From positions 36,450 to 100,449 of the forward strand of contig QFZU02000028.1 of NCBI GenBank assembly GCA_003260025.2: a DNA stretch of 64,000 bases, read 5' to 3'. Under the pieces are notes generated by a model. That model searched no databases, had not been told where the DNA came from, and saw nothing but the letters and a program-made list of their open reading frames with translations. Made by a program: the position numbers and the translations under genes. Positions 35,287 through 43,531 of the stretch are shown here, one piece after another (the first letter of the stretch is position 1; each line of letters starts with the position of its first letter). The DNA is from Microbispora triticiradicis (GTDB taxonomy: Bacteria; Actinomycetota; Actinomycetes; Streptosporangiales; Streptosporangiaceae).

Positions 35287-35892
35287 ATGAACAGTGAGTC
35301 AGCGGTTCTCCTCGGTCAGTTCCTGCGCTCCCCGGCCGCCACGGGAGCGGTCGCGCCCAGCTCGCGGCGGTTGTCGCGGGCGGTGTGCGCACCGGTGCCC
35401 GAGGGGGGCGAGCCCGTCGTGGTGGAACTCGGACCGGGCACCGGGCCCTTCACCGCCGAGATCCAGCGGCGGCTCGCGGGCCGGGGACGGCATCTGGCCG
35501 TCGAGATCAACCCGCTCCTGGCCGGGCGGCTCTCGGCCCGTCACCCGGGAGTCGACCTGGTCGTCGGCAGCGCCGCGGACCTGCCCGCCCTGCTCGCCGA
35601 GCGGGGAATGGCCGCGGCCGACGTGATCGTCAGCGGGCTGCCCTGGGCGGCGTTCTCCCCGGGCCACCAGGCCGGGCTGCTGCGCGCGGCGGTCAGCGCA
35701 CTCGCTCCGGGCGGCGCGTTCACGACCTTCTCCTACGTCCACGCCCGCGCGCTGCCCGCGGCGCTGCGCTTCCGCCGCTCGCTGACGGCCTCATTCGAGG
35801 AGGTGGTGGCGGGCCGCACCGTGTGGCGCAACCTGCCGCCCGCCTTCGTCTACCACGCCCGCCGCCCCCGGGCGAGCGCCGTTCTCCGGTGA
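35287..35892 (+). CDS. Class I SAM-dependent methyltransferase (phospholipid N-methyltransferase / KsgA-like)
   Basis: A 201-residue methyltransferase. Motif I VVVELGPGTGPFTAEIQRRL near residue 45-62, acidic motif II HLAVEINPLLAGRLSARHPG near 70-90, VVGSAADLPALLAERG, and motif IV VIVSGLPWAAFSP near 115. This order (ELGPGTG, then V-x-G-L-P-W) is typical of PmtA-type phospholipid N-methyltransferases and their rRNA-dimethylase-like relatives; the N-terminal FLRSPAATGAVAPSSRRLSR segment supports the PmtA type. Substrate uncertain. ATG 35287 gives the family N-terminus; the frame upstream is antisense to the kinase. Probably leaderless. The acyl-CoA dehydrogenase follows after 18 bp. Confidence 0.85.
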   Translation: MNSESAVLLGQFLRSPAATGAVAPSSRRLSRAVCAPVPEGGEPVVVELGPGTGPFTAEIQRRLAGRGRHLAVEINPLLAGRLSARHPGVDLVVGSAADLPALLAERGMAAADVIVSGLPWAAFSPGHQAGLLRAAVSALAPGGAFTTFSYVHARALPAALRFRRSLTASFEEVVAGRTVWRNLPPAFVYHARRPRASAVLR

Positions 35893-35898
35893 CGGCTC

Positions 35899-35904
35899 TA
35901 CAGT
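35899..35904 (+). promoter_or_regulatory. Putative -10 box of the acyl-CoA dehydrogenase gene (leaderless)
   Basis: TACAGT ends six bases before ATG 35911. It overlaps the end of the upstream gene, giving the dehydrogenase its own start. Confidence 0.45.
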
Positions 35905-35910
35905 GACGGC

Positions 35911-37092
35911 ATGGACTTCACCCTGCCGGAGAGCGCGCAGGCCGTGCGGCGCGGCGTCGCGGACGTCTGCGCGCGGTACGACATGGACTACTGGCAGCGC
36001 TGCGAGGCGGAGAAGCGCTGGCCGGAGGAGGTGTGGGCGGAGCTCGCCAAGGGCGGCTGGCTCGGCCTGGCCGTCCCGGAGGAGTACGGCGGGGCGGGCC
36101 AGGGCCTGCTCGAACTCGCGGTGGCCACCGAGACCCTGTCGGCCTCGGGCTCGGCCGGGGGCTCGGCGTTCATGTACGTGCTGACGCCGGGGTTCGGGGC
36201 GCTGACGCTGGCCAGGCACGGCTCGGCCGAGCAGAGAGCCGCCCTGCTGCCGAAGCTGGCGACGGGCGAGATGGAGACCTGCTTCGCGCTGACCGAGCCC
36301 GACGCCGGATCCAACTCGCTGGCGATCTCGACCTTCGCCCGCCGCGACGGCTCGGACTTCGTGGTGAACGGCCAGAAGGTATGGATCACCGGGGTGCAGC
36401 GGGCCGCCCGGATGCTGCTGGTCACCCGGACGATCCCGGCGGAGCGGGCCCGGCCCCGCACCGACGGGCTGACGGTGTTCCTGGTCGACGTGCCCGAGGC
36501 GGTGCGGGCGGGCAGCCTGACCTACCGGCCCATCCCCAAAATGGGCGCGAACACCACGCCGTCCAACATGGTCTTCATCGACGACCTGCGGCTGCCCGCG
36601 TCCAGCGTGCTCGGCGAGGTGGACCGGGGCGTCGCCGTGCTGTGGGACGTGCTGAACCCCGAGCGCATCCTGCTGGCCGCGAGCGCGCTCGGCGCGGCCG
36701 AGGTGGCCCTGCGGGTGGGCGTGGACTACGCGAAGCAGCGGGAGGTCTTCGGCCGGCCCATCGGCGCGAACCAGGCCGTCGCGTTCCCGCTGGCGCGGGT
36801 CAAGGCCGAGATCGAGCTGGCCAGGCTGATGCTGTACAAGGCGGCCTGGTCCTTCGACAACGGACTGCCCTGCGGCACCGAGGCCAACATCGCCAAGCTG
36901 GCCGCCTCGCGGGCCGCGTGGGACGCGGCGGACGCCGCGTTCCAGACCCACGGCGGCATGGCCTACTCGCTGGAGTATCCCGTGGCCCGGCTGCTCGCCG
37001 ACGCCAGGATCGGCAGGATCGCCCCGGTCACCGAGGAACTGCTGCTGAACCACCTGGCCACCCAGGTTCTCGGCCTGCCGAGAAGCTTCTGA
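35911..37092 (+). CDS. Acyl-CoA dehydrogenase
   Basis: A 393-residue FAD enzyme that introduces the alpha-beta double bond into an acyl-CoA. N-terminal helical domain with LAVPEEYGGAGQGLLELAV; middle beta domain with CFALTEPDAGSNSLAISTFA and the flavin-stacking VWITGVQRAA; C-terminal helices with NPERILLAASALGAAEVAL, REVFGRPIGANQAVAFPLA and FQTHGGMAYSLEYPVARLL. The usual catalytic Glu position near the C-terminus (Y-E-G-T) is not present (it reads RIAPVTEELLLNHLATQ); Glu251 in NPERIL could take the part, as in isovaleryl-CoA dehydrogenase-type enzymes. Chain or branch specificity is open. No partner thiolase or ligase is nearby. Confidence 0.93.
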   Translation: MDFTLPESAQAVRRGVADVCARYDMDYWQRCEAEKRWPEEVWAELAKGGWLGLAVPEEYGGAGQGLLELAVATETLSASGSAGGSAFMYVLTPGFGALTLARHGSAEQRAALLPKLATGEMETCFALTEPDAGSNSLAISTFARRDGSDFVVNGQKVWITGVQRAARMLLVTRTIPAERARPRTDGLTVFLVDVPEAVRAGSLTYRPIPKMGANTTPSNMVFIDDLRLPASSVLGEVDRGVAVLWDVLNPERILLAASALGAAEVALRVGVDYAKQREVFGRPIGANQAVAFPLARVKAEIELARLMLYKAAWSFDNGLPCGTEANIAKLAASRAAWDAADAAFQTHGGMAYSLEYPVARLLADARIGRIAPVTEELLLNHLATQVLGLPRSF

Positions 37093-37107
37093 GCGCTCGC
37101 GCGCGGG

Positions 37108-38028
37108 TCAGGCGAACGCCTCCTTGAGGCGCGCCGAGAGGAACTCGCGGCCCTCGACCGCCTGGTCGAAGAACCCGGGGAGGCCGAGGAAGCCGTGCAA
37201 CGCGCCCTCGAAGGACCGGTGCTCCACCGGCACCCCGGCCTCCGCGAGCGCCCGCGCGTAGGCCGCGCCCTCGTCGCACAGCGGGTCGTACTCGGCCGTG
37301 ATCACCGTCGCGGGCGCGAGACCCGACTTGTCCGGCAGGTGGAGCGGCGCCAGACGGGGGTCCCGCGGATCGGCGCCGCTCGCGTACTGCTCGACGAACC
37401 ACCTCATCTCCGCCGCCTCCAGCCCGAACCCCTTCGCGTTCGCCCGGTAGCTGGGCGTGTCGCACGCGACGTCGACGACCGGGTAGATCAGCACCTGGTG
37501 GCAGAGATGGAGGCCCGCGTCCCTGGCGAGCCACGCGGCCACGGCCGCGAGGTTGCCGCCGGCGCTGTCGCCGACGACCGCGACCCTGCCGGCGTCGCCG
37601 CCGTAGAAGCCGGGCCGGGCGTGTACGTCGCGGACCACCGCGAAGGCGTCGTCGGCCGCCGCCGGGAACGGATCCTCGGGCGCGAGACGGTAGTCCACCG
37701 AGACCACGACGGCGCCGGTACGCGCGGCGAGATCCCGCGCGAGAGGGTCGTTGCGCTCGACGCTGCCGAAGACCCAGCCACCGCCGTGGAAGTAGACGAG
37801 CACCGGCAGCGGGCGCTCCCCGGGCTCCGGGCGGTAGATCCGGACCGGGACCCCGGCCACCGTCTCGTCCCTGACCACCGGCAGGTCGATCCTCGGCCCG
37901 CGCTGCTCGGCCAGCCCGTCCATCGTCCGCATCTCGGCGATCTGCTCGCGGGTGAGGGAGGCGAGATCGGCGCCGAGGTCCGACGGGAACAGCGTGAGGT
38001 AGGCCGCGGCCTGGGGATGCAATGCCAT
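37108..38028 (-). CDS. Alpha/beta hydrolase, hormone-sensitive-lipase type esterase
   Basis: A 306-residue cytoplasmic esterase of the HSL (family IV) group. Oxyanion motif VYFHGGGWVFGSVERN near residue 78, nucleophile GDSAGGNLAAVAAWLA near 148-162, acid in ITAEYDPLCDEGAAYA near 245 and histidine in EGALHGFLGLPGFF near 276. ATG 38028 (MALHPQAAAYL) starts the cap domain; the longer frame to 38091 runs into the neighbour. It hydrolyses short-chain esters; the natural substrate is unknown. Convergent with the acyl-CoA dehydrogenase and co-directional with the amidotransferase-like gene 13 bp upstream. Confidence 0.92.
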   Translation of the reverse strand: MALHPQAAAYLTLFPSDLGADLASLTREQIAEMRTMDGLAEQRGPRIDLPVVRDETVAGVPVRIYRPEPGERPLPVLVYFHGGGWVFGSVERNDPLARDLAARTGAVVVSVDYRLAPEDPFPAAADDAFAVVRDVHARPGFYGGDAGRVAVVGDSAGGNLAAVAAWLARDAGLHLCHQVLIYPVVDVACDTPSYRANAKGFGLEAAEMRWFVEQYASGADPRDPRLAPLHLPDKSGLAPATVITAEYDPLCDEGAAYARALAEAGVPVEHRSFEGALHGFLGLPGFFDQAVEGREFLSARLKEAFA

Positions 38029-38041
38029 GCCCGCAGGGTAA

Positions 38042-38743
38042 TCAGGGGCGGGCGGCGTCCACCAGTGCCTCGATGAGGCGGTTGTCCGCACCGCGCTCGG
38101 GGTGCCACTGGACGCCGACGGCGAAACGGTGCCCCTGGAGCTCGACGCCCTCGACGATCTGGTCGTCCGCCCAGGCCACGGCGAGCAGGCCGGTGCCGAG
38201 ACGCCGTACGGCCCGGCGGTGCGCGCCGGTCACCTCGGCGTGGTCGCCCACCGCCTTGCCCAGCCGGCTGGTCACGCTGATGGTCACGACGTGCTTCGCG
38301 GTCTCGTGCCGGTCGTGGCCCACGGCCGCGGGCAGGGAGGTGATCAGCGTGCCGCCCTGCGCCACGTTGAGCACATGCAGGCCGCGCGAGATCCCGAGCA
38401 GCGGCAAGTCCGCCTCCACCGCCGCCTGGGCGAGCGCCACCTCGAAGCGGTCGCGGTGCGGCTGCGGCGCGGCGAGCCCGTCGCCGTCGTCCGGCTCCGC
38501 GGCGGAGGCCTCGCCGTACAGCGCGGGATCGACGTCGACGCCGCCGGCGAGGATGACGGCGTCCAGGCGGCGCACGTGATCGCCGGCGGACACCGGGCTC
38601 AGCGGCGGCAGCAGGACGGGCGCGCCGCCCGCCTTCTCGACCGCGCGCGCGTACGCGTGCGGCGACACCGCGGCCTCACGGACCCACGTCCCCCAGCGCG
38701 CGGCCTCGAGGTAGGTGGTGATGCCGACGATCGGACGCGCCAT
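38042..38743 (-). CDS. Class I glutamine amidotransferase-like (PuuD/peptidase C26) with Cys-to-Ser change
   Basis: A 233-residue protein of the gamma-glutamyl-GABA hydrolase family. The fold is intact: PIVGITTYLEAARWG at the start, LDAVILAGGVDVDPALYG, DRFEVALAQAAVEADLPLLG, VLNVAQGGTLITSLP and GVQWHPERG with the catalytic His-x-Glu. But the nucleophile block, normally G-I-C-R-G, reads LLGISRGLHVLN, with Ser119 in place of Cys. The later block V-N-S-x-H-H-Q-A-V is also altered (VTGAHRRAVRRL). So ordinary amidase chemistry is doubtful; it may bind gamma-glutamyl ligands or use another mechanism. The reading frame is otherwise undisturbed, arguing against recent decay. Confidence 0.87.
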   Translation of the reverse strand: MARPIVGITTYLEAARWGTWVREAAVSPHAYARAVEKAGGAPVLLPPLSPVSAGDHVRRLDAVILAGGVDVDPALYGEASAAEPDDGDGLAAPQPHRDRFEVALAQAAVEADLPLLGISRGLHVLNVAQGGTLITSLPAAVGHDRHETAKHVVTISVTSRLGKAVGDHAEVTGAHRRAVRRLGTGLLAVAWADDQIVEGVELQGHRFAVGVQWHPERGADNRLIEALVDAARP

Positions 38744-39050
38744 GGCGACTCCTGATGGTTCATGGGCGGGGCAGGGCCCATCATGGCGCAGCTTCTTTCC
38801 TTTTTGTCGACTTTTGGATCAGTAACCCCACCAGTCACACCAGTCACAAGGCAAGGATCACGAAAAATAACGAAGCCTTCACAGCTGGTTGCCTTGCCAT
38901 GAATCGGTTGTGACGCACCGAAGTGAGTGGAACACTCCGCAGTGAGCGACCGGTCGGGCCGGGGCCTCCGGCGCTCGTCACCCGGAGCCGTCAGGGAGGT
39001 GGATCGACAGACCGGAGCACACCTCCGGTCCCTAGGGTGGGACACAACCG
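38744..39050. other. Intergenic region upstream of the flavohaemoprotein gene
   Basis: 307 bp with no supported gene, clearly AT-richer than the surroundings (around 38791-38880). It holds a direct repeat of CACCAGTCA (38829-38847), seven-base inverted arms GGCAAGG/CCTTGCC (38850-38856, 38892-38898), and TAGGGT at 39033-39038, a possible -10 for the gene at 39051. Likely a regulated promoter region serving both divergent genes. Confidence 0.5.
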
Positions 39051-40232
39051 ATGTCGTTGAACGCGCGCCTGATCAAGGAAAGCTTCGCGCTCGTCGAACC
39101 CGTCGCGGGGCGGGCCTCCGCGTACTTCTACGGACTGCTGTTCGCGCACCGCCCCAGCCTGCGCGGGATGTTCCCGCCGGACATGGCGGCGCCGCGCGGC
39201 CGGCTCTTCGACGTCCTCAGGAGGGTCGTCAGGGAGCTCGACAGCCCCGAGGGACTGACGTCCTATCTCGCCGGGCTGGGCCGCGACCAGCGCAGGTACG
39301 GCTTCTCCCCTGAACACCACACGGCCGCCGGCGCCGCCCTGCTCGCGACGATGAGGCGCTTCGCCGCGCGGATCTGGACCGAGGAGACCGAGGCGGCCTG
39401 GAGCGAGGCGTACGCCATGGCCTCGCGGATCATGATCGACGCGGCCGCGGCGGAGACCACTCCCCCCTGGTGGCTGGCGGAGGTGACGGGCCACGAGGCG
39501 CGCTGCCGCGACATCGCGGTCCTCACGCTCCGCCCGTCGCAGCGGATGGACTTCGTCCCCGGGCAGCACGTCCCGGTGCAGACGGCCAGGTGGCCGCGGG
39601 TGTGGCGGCGCTTCTCCATCGCCAACGCCCCCCGCGCGGACGGCACGCTGCGCCTGCACGTGCGGGCCGTGCCCGGCGGCTGGGTGAGCTCGGCCCTGGT
39701 CCGCCACACGCGTCCCGGCGACCAGCTGCTGCTCGGCCCGCCCGCGGGCACGATGGCGCCGCCCGAGTCGGACCGGGACCTCCTGTGCGTCGCCGGCGGC
39801 ACCGGGCTCGCGCCGATCAAGGCCGTCATGGAGCACGTCATCGCCTCCGGCCGCCGCCCCAACATCCACCTGCTGTTCGGGGTGCGGCACGCGGGCGACC
39901 TGTACGACATGCCGGACCTGACGCGGCTGGCGGCGGGCTTCCCCTGGCTGCGGGTGCTGCCGGTGGTCTCCGACGACCCCGCCTACCAGGGGCTGCGCGG
40001 CCGGCTCCCCGACGTCGTGGACGCGTTCCCCTCCTGGACCGGGCACGAGGTGTACGTCTGCGGCCCGCCCCCCATGGTGGACGCGACCGTACGGCGCCTG
40101 CGGCGCTCGGGGGTGCCGCTCGCCCGGATCCACCGCGACGCCGATCCGGAGCGTGACCGCGATCGGAGCGACCCGACCGAAACAGCGGGCACGCCGGACC
40201 GATTCCTGGCAGGATTCGAATCGAAAACATGA
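39051..40232 (+). CDS. Flavohaemoprotein-like protein (globin plus FAD/NAD reductase)
   Basis: A 393-residue fusion. Residues 1-137 are a globin (SFALVEPVAGRASAYFYGLL with the B10-type Tyr; proximal His in FSPEHHTAAGAALLATM). Residues about 145-250 are a ferredoxin-reductase FAD domain (VPGQHVPVQTARWPRVWRRF with the R-x-F-S motif). The NAD domain follows (LCVAGGTGLAPIKAVMEHVI, VYVCGPPPMVDATVRRL). Family members oxidise nitric oxide to nitrate. No strong Shine-Dalgarno is visible; a TAGGGT box lies 12 bases before the ATG. The C-terminal ~25 residues are Arg/Asp-rich and not part of the fold. Cytoplasmic; probably nitrosative-stress defence or another O2/NO-linked reduction. Confidence 0.9.
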   Translation: MSLNARLIKESFALVEPVAGRASAYFYGLLFAHRPSLRGMFPPDMAAPRGRLFDVLRRVVRELDSPEGLTSYLAGLGRDQRRYGFSPEHHTAAGAALLATMRRFAARIWTEETEAAWSEAYAMASRIMIDAAAAETTPPWWLAEVTGHEARCRDIAVLTLRPSQRMDFVPGQHVPVQTARWPRVWRRFSIANAPRADGTLRLHVRAVPGGWVSSALVRHTRPGDQLLLGPPAGTMAPPESDRDLLCVAGGTGLAPIKAVMEHVIASGRRPNIHLLFGVRHAGDLYDMPDLTRLAAGFPWLRVLPVVSDDPAYQGLRGRLPDVVDAFPSWTGHEVYVCGPPPMVDATVRRLRRSGVPLARIHRDADPERDRDRSDPTETAGTPDRFLAGFESKT

Positions 40233-40256
40233 TCGATATCCGGACAGGGAGGACGC

Positions 40257-41333
40257 ATGCCCGCACTACTCGCGATCGGCACCCGAAAAGGATTGTTCCT
40301 GGCACACTCCTCGAACGGCGGGCCGTTCGAGGTCGACCCCGTGCGCTTCTCCACCATCGGCGTCCCCTCCGTCGCCGTCGACACGCGCGGGCCGGCGCCC
40401 CGGATCCTGGCCGGGATCGAGTACGGCCACTTCGGGCCGTCCGTCCTGTGGTCGGACGACCTCGGCGAGACGTGGCAGGAGGCGGCCACCCCGCCGGTCG
40501 CCTTTCCCGAGCGCACCGGGGCCGCGCTGGCCCGGGTGTGGCAGCTCCAGCCGTCGCCGGCCGAGCCGGGGGTGGTGTGGGCGGGCGCCGAGCCGGCCGC
40601 GCTGTTCCGCTCGGAGGACGGCGGGGCCACCTACACCCTGGTCGAGGGCCTGTGGGATCACCCCACCCGGCCCCGGTGGCAGCCCGGGGGCGGCGGGCTG
40701 TGCCTGCACACCGTGATCCCGCACCCCACCGACCCCGGGCGGCTCGGCGTCGCCGCCTCCGCCGTCGGCTTCTTCCGCAGCGACGACGCCGGGGCCACCT
40801 GGCGGCCGTCCAACACCGACATCCGCGCGCCCTTCCTGCCCGAGGGAGCGCAGTATCCCGAGTTCGGGCAGTGCGTGCACAAGGTGGCGCAGCATCCCGC
40901 GCGCCCCGAGCGGCTCTATCTCCAGCACCACTTCGGCGTCTACCGGTCTGACGACTTCGGCGGCTCCTGGACGGAGATCGGTTCCGGGCTACCCTCCGAC
41001 TTCGGGTTCCCGATCGCGGTGCATCCGGACGACCCCGACCGGCTGTACGTCTTCCCGCTGCACGGCGACGTCGACCGCACGCCCGTCGGTCACCGGTGCC
41101 GGGTGTTCCGCAGCGACGACGCCGGGGCCACCTGGCAGGGCTTCTCGGAGGGTCTGCCCGAGGGCCCGGCGCACGCCTCCGTCCTCAGGGACGCCATGAC
41201 CGCCGGTCCCGCCGGGGTGTTCTTCGGCACCCGGGACGGCGAGGTGTACGGCTCCGCCGACGCGGGCGAGACCTGGACGCTGATCGCCCGCCACCTGCCC
41301 GACGTCCTGTGCGTGCGGGCCGCCGTGCTGTAG
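40257..41333 (+). CDS. BNR/Asp-box beta-propeller protein (sortilin/sialidase-like fold)
   Basis: A 358-residue protein with at least six Asp-box (S-x-D-x-G-x-T-W) repeats: WSDDLGETW, RSEDGGATY, RSDDAGATW, RSDDFGGSW, RSDDAGATW and GSADAGETW, spaced as in a six- or seven-bladed propeller. There is no signal peptide, so it is probably cytoplasmic. No sialidase catalytic residues (Arg triad, Tyr-Glu) can be recognised, so it is not called a glycosidase. GGGAGG lies five bases before ATG 40257. Just 24 bp follow the flavohaemoprotein stop, so co-transcription is likely. Function unknown. Confidence 0.88.
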   Translation: MPALLAIGTRKGLFLAHSSNGGPFEVDPVRFSTIGVPSVAVDTRGPAPRILAGIEYGHFGPSVLWSDDLGETWQEAATPPVAFPERTGAALARVWQLQPSPAEPGVVWAGAEPAALFRSEDGGATYTLVEGLWDHPTRPRWQPGGGGLCLHTVIPHPTDPGRLGVAASAVGFFRSDDAGATWRPSNTDIRAPFLPEGAQYPEFGQCVHKVAQHPARPERLYLQHHFGVYRSDDFGGSWTEIGSGLPSDFGFPIAVHPDDPDRLYVFPLHGDVDRTPVGHRCRVFRSDDAGATWQGFSEGLPEGPAHASVLRDAMTAGPAGVFFGTRDGEVYGSADAGETWTLIARHLPDVLCVRAAVL

Positions 41334-41354
41334 AAGCCGCCTAGGGGCGACTGC

Positions 41355-42137
41355 TCAGACCTTGCGGTAGCCGGGGATCCAGGCGCCGTCCTCGACCGTG
41401 TAGTCGCCGAACAGCGCCGGGGCCTCCGCCCGCATGATCTCCCCGATGCGGTTGAACACGAGGCGGATCTCCTCCTCCGCCCCGGCGGCCGTACGGGACT
41501 CGATCGTGTGGCGGAGGGTGCGCACGTTGGCCGTCCAGACCAGGCCCGTCGCGACGCCCTCGGGGGCGAAGCGCCGCATGAACGAGGTGCGGTGCTTCTT
41601 CTCCGAGAACGGCACGCCGTCGGCGTCCAGCCCGAAGTGGGCGGACATCCAGTTCTGGAACTCCTCCATCCGGTCGAGCATCTCGGTCGCCCGCTTCATC
41701 AGCTCGGCGTCCTCGCGCGCCCACTCGGGGAACCAGAACGGCAGGTCGTTCAGCCGGACGAACCGCAGCGACTCCTGCGAGATCGCCACCCCCGGCCGGT
41801 GCCGCACGAGCTCGTGGGTCATCACGCGCGAGACGTTGTGCAGCACGAAGCTGAAGCTGGCGTGCTCCAGGACGCTGCCGTGCGCGCTGGCCAGGATGTT
41901 GCGCAGGTACGCCTCCTGGTCGGCGCGGACCCGCACCACGTTGGGGTTGAGCCCCGGCTCGAAGGAGCGGTAGCACAGCCGCCCGGCGAACTCGGCGAGG
42001 TCCTGCGCGTCGAAGTCGCCGCGCTCCAGCCGCTCCAGCCAGCTCTCCCCGCCGACCTCCCGCAGGTAGCGGGCCAGCTCGTCGTAGTCGACGGACGGCT
42101 TGGCGACGAGGAAAACCTCGGGCTCGACGCTGCGCAT
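41355..42137 (-). CDS. thyX: FAD-dependent thymidylate synthase (ThyX)
   Basis: A 260-residue flavin enzyme that methylates dUMP to dTMP using methylene-tetrahydrofolate. Recognised by FAGRLCYRSFEP, SAHGSVLEHASFSFVLHNVS, the ThyX signature MTHELVRHRPGVAISQESLR, GVATGLVWTANVRTLRHTIE and GAEEEIRLVFNRIGEI. The signature normally has seven residues between R-H-R and the active Ser followed by x-R; here eight are present. In this clade the reading FVRLNDLPFWFPEW follows. Whether another thymidylate synthase exists elsewhere is unknown. A weak TTTAC/GTAG motif lies about 100 bp upstream (42236-42248). Confidence 0.93.
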   Translation of the reverse strand: MRSVEPEVFLVAKPSVDYDELARYLREVGGESWLERLERGDFDAQDLAEFAGRLCYRSFEPGLNPNVVRVRADQEAYLRNILASAHGSVLEHASFSFVLHNVSRVMTHELVRHRPGVAISQESLRFVRLNDLPFWFPEWAREDAELMKRATEMLDRMEEFQNWMSAHFGLDADGVPFSEKKHRTSFMRRFAPEGVATGLVWTANVRTLRHTIESRTAAGAEEEIRLVFNRIGEIMRAEAPALFGDYTVEDGAWIPGYRKV

Positions 42138-42254
42138 TCAGATCCCCGTTGAGTCGGTGCCGGTTGTGACGGGTCCAAGCAAACCAGCTCAGGCCCCACG
42201 ATCGCGACTCGGGGGTGGGGCGCGAGGGCGTCGCCTTTACGTTGTAGATTCGGT

Positions 42255-43466
42255 TCAGAGGCGGTAGACGCGGCGGGCGTTGGCCGAGCCGATCATGTGG
42301 GCGATCCGGGCCGCGTCGGAGACGCTCCACTCTCCCTCGGCGATCCGGCCGGCCAGCAGCCGGGCCAGCCCGCGGCGGTGATAGAGGGCGGCCAGATAGC
42401 ACAGCTCGGCTGCGCCGTGGCAGCCGGAGCCGTACATCTGCTTGTGGAACGGCACCAGCTCCAGCAGTTCGCGCAGGATGTGAGCCGAACCCGCCCCGGT
42501 GAGCGCCACGGCGAGCCCGGCGTCCACGTAGACGTGCGGGAAGACGCTCGCGAGGTACGCCGCCTGGCGGTGGTGGGGATAGCAGTGCACCAGCACGACC
42601 GGCACCCCGAGCGGGGCGAGGGCGCGGACGAACCCCGTGAGCCGCGCCGGATCCGCGTCACCGAAAGCGGCGTCTCCGGAGGCGCCGTCCCCGTGAGCGT
42701 CCTCCGAGAAGGCGCAGTGGATCTGGATCGGCAGGCTCCGCTCCCTCGCCACGTCGGCGGCGGCCCACAGCAGGTGCCGGACGAGGACCGGGTCGGCGAG
42801 GCGGGCCTTGGGGTCGGCGAGCCTGCGGCCGGCCGCGGCGATCACGCTGCCGCGGGAGGGCCGGGAGAGGTCGGAGCCGGGCCAGCGGCGGTGCGCGGCG
42901 ACCGTCTTCAGCCCGGCGGCGCGGGCCGCGCGGGCCGCGAGCTCGTCCCGCAGCGCGCCCGCGTAGCCGACGGCGGGCAGGCCCGCCTCGGCGACGTCCC
43001 GCTCGACCTCCTCCAGCCGGACGATCTCGTCGGCCACGGCGCCGCCGAGCCGCCCCATCTCGGCGGGCCCGAGCAGGCCGGGCGACTCCGGGCCGGCGTC
43101 CACCAGGAAGGCCGAGACGCCGGAGCCGCGCAGCAGCCGCCGGTTCACCTCGGCGGCGCCGAGCTCGGCGCGGCGGGACAGGTACACCGCGGCCGAGGCG
43201 TGCGGTTCCAGCCCGAGGACCGGCGCGCACCAGCGCCGGATGGCCGCGCCCGCCGGGGTGTCGAAGTGGGTGGTGCCGGGTGGCGCGGGCGCGCCGCCCT
43301 CGGCGACCAGCTGCTCGAACCCCGAACGCGGCGGGTCGTCGCGCCGCACCCCGTGGCAGTGCTGGTCGACCATCGGCGCGAGCAGGGCCGCGCGCACCGC
43401 GTCGGGGACGGGCACGGGCAACGGGTCCGCGGGAAGCGGCGGGGCATCGGGTCGCGTCTCCGGCAC
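42255..43466 (-). CDS. Amidohydrolase-2-like metal-dependent hydrolase
   Basis: A 403-residue TIM-barrel protein of the amidohydrolase group related to the N-terminal part of FluG-type proteins. Metal-binding positions are visible: MVDQHCHGVRRDDPP near residue 33, LPIQIHCAFSEDAHGDG near 245, VVLVHCYPHHRQAAYLAS near 290 and MYGSGCHGAAELCYLAALY near 345. An expected late Asp after strand 8 seems replaced (GSGCHG). The substrate is not known; related proteins act on glutamine/glutamate-like or aromatic compounds. ATP-binding glutamine-synthetase domain is absent. Start ATG 43466 with a Pro-rich leader of about 20 residues; a later start is possible. It follows trpEG on the same strand by 65 bp. 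Confidence 0.82.
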   Translation of the reverse strand: MPETRPDAPPLPADPLPVPVPDAVRAALLAPMVDQHCHGVRRDDPPRSGFEQLVAEGGAPAPPGTTHFDTPAGAAIRRWCAPVLGLEPHASAAVYLSRRAELGAAEVNRRLLRGSGVSAFLVDAGPESPGLLGPAEMGRLGGAVADEIVRLEEVERDVAEAGLPAVGYAGALRDELAARAARAAGLKTVAAHRRWPGSDLSRPSRGSVIAAAGRRLADPKARLADPVLVRHLLWAAADVARERSLPIQIHCAFSEDAHGDGASGDAAFGDADPARLTGFVRALAPLGVPVVLVHCYPHHRQAAYLASVFPHVYVDAGLAVALTGAGSAHILRELLELVPFHKQMYGSGCHGAAELCYLAALYHRRGLARLLAGRIAEGEWSVSDAARIAHMIGSANARRVYRL

Positions 43467-43531
43467 GGCAGAGGACTCTACGGCTCCCCCGCCGCGCCGG
43501 CGCCGCGCAAGGACGGCTCTTTACCCGCCGT

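Noticed and set aside
40213..40222. Perfect palindrome GATTCGAATC, reminiscent of a tRNA T-loop
   Set aside because: It lies inside the last codons of the flavohaemoprotein gene and no cloverleaf can be formed around it.
40257..41333. Annotation of the BNR protein as a sialidase or other glycosidase
   Set aside because: Asp-boxes only show a propeller fold; the Arg triad and Tyr/Glu catalytic residues of sialidases were not found and there is no signal peptide.
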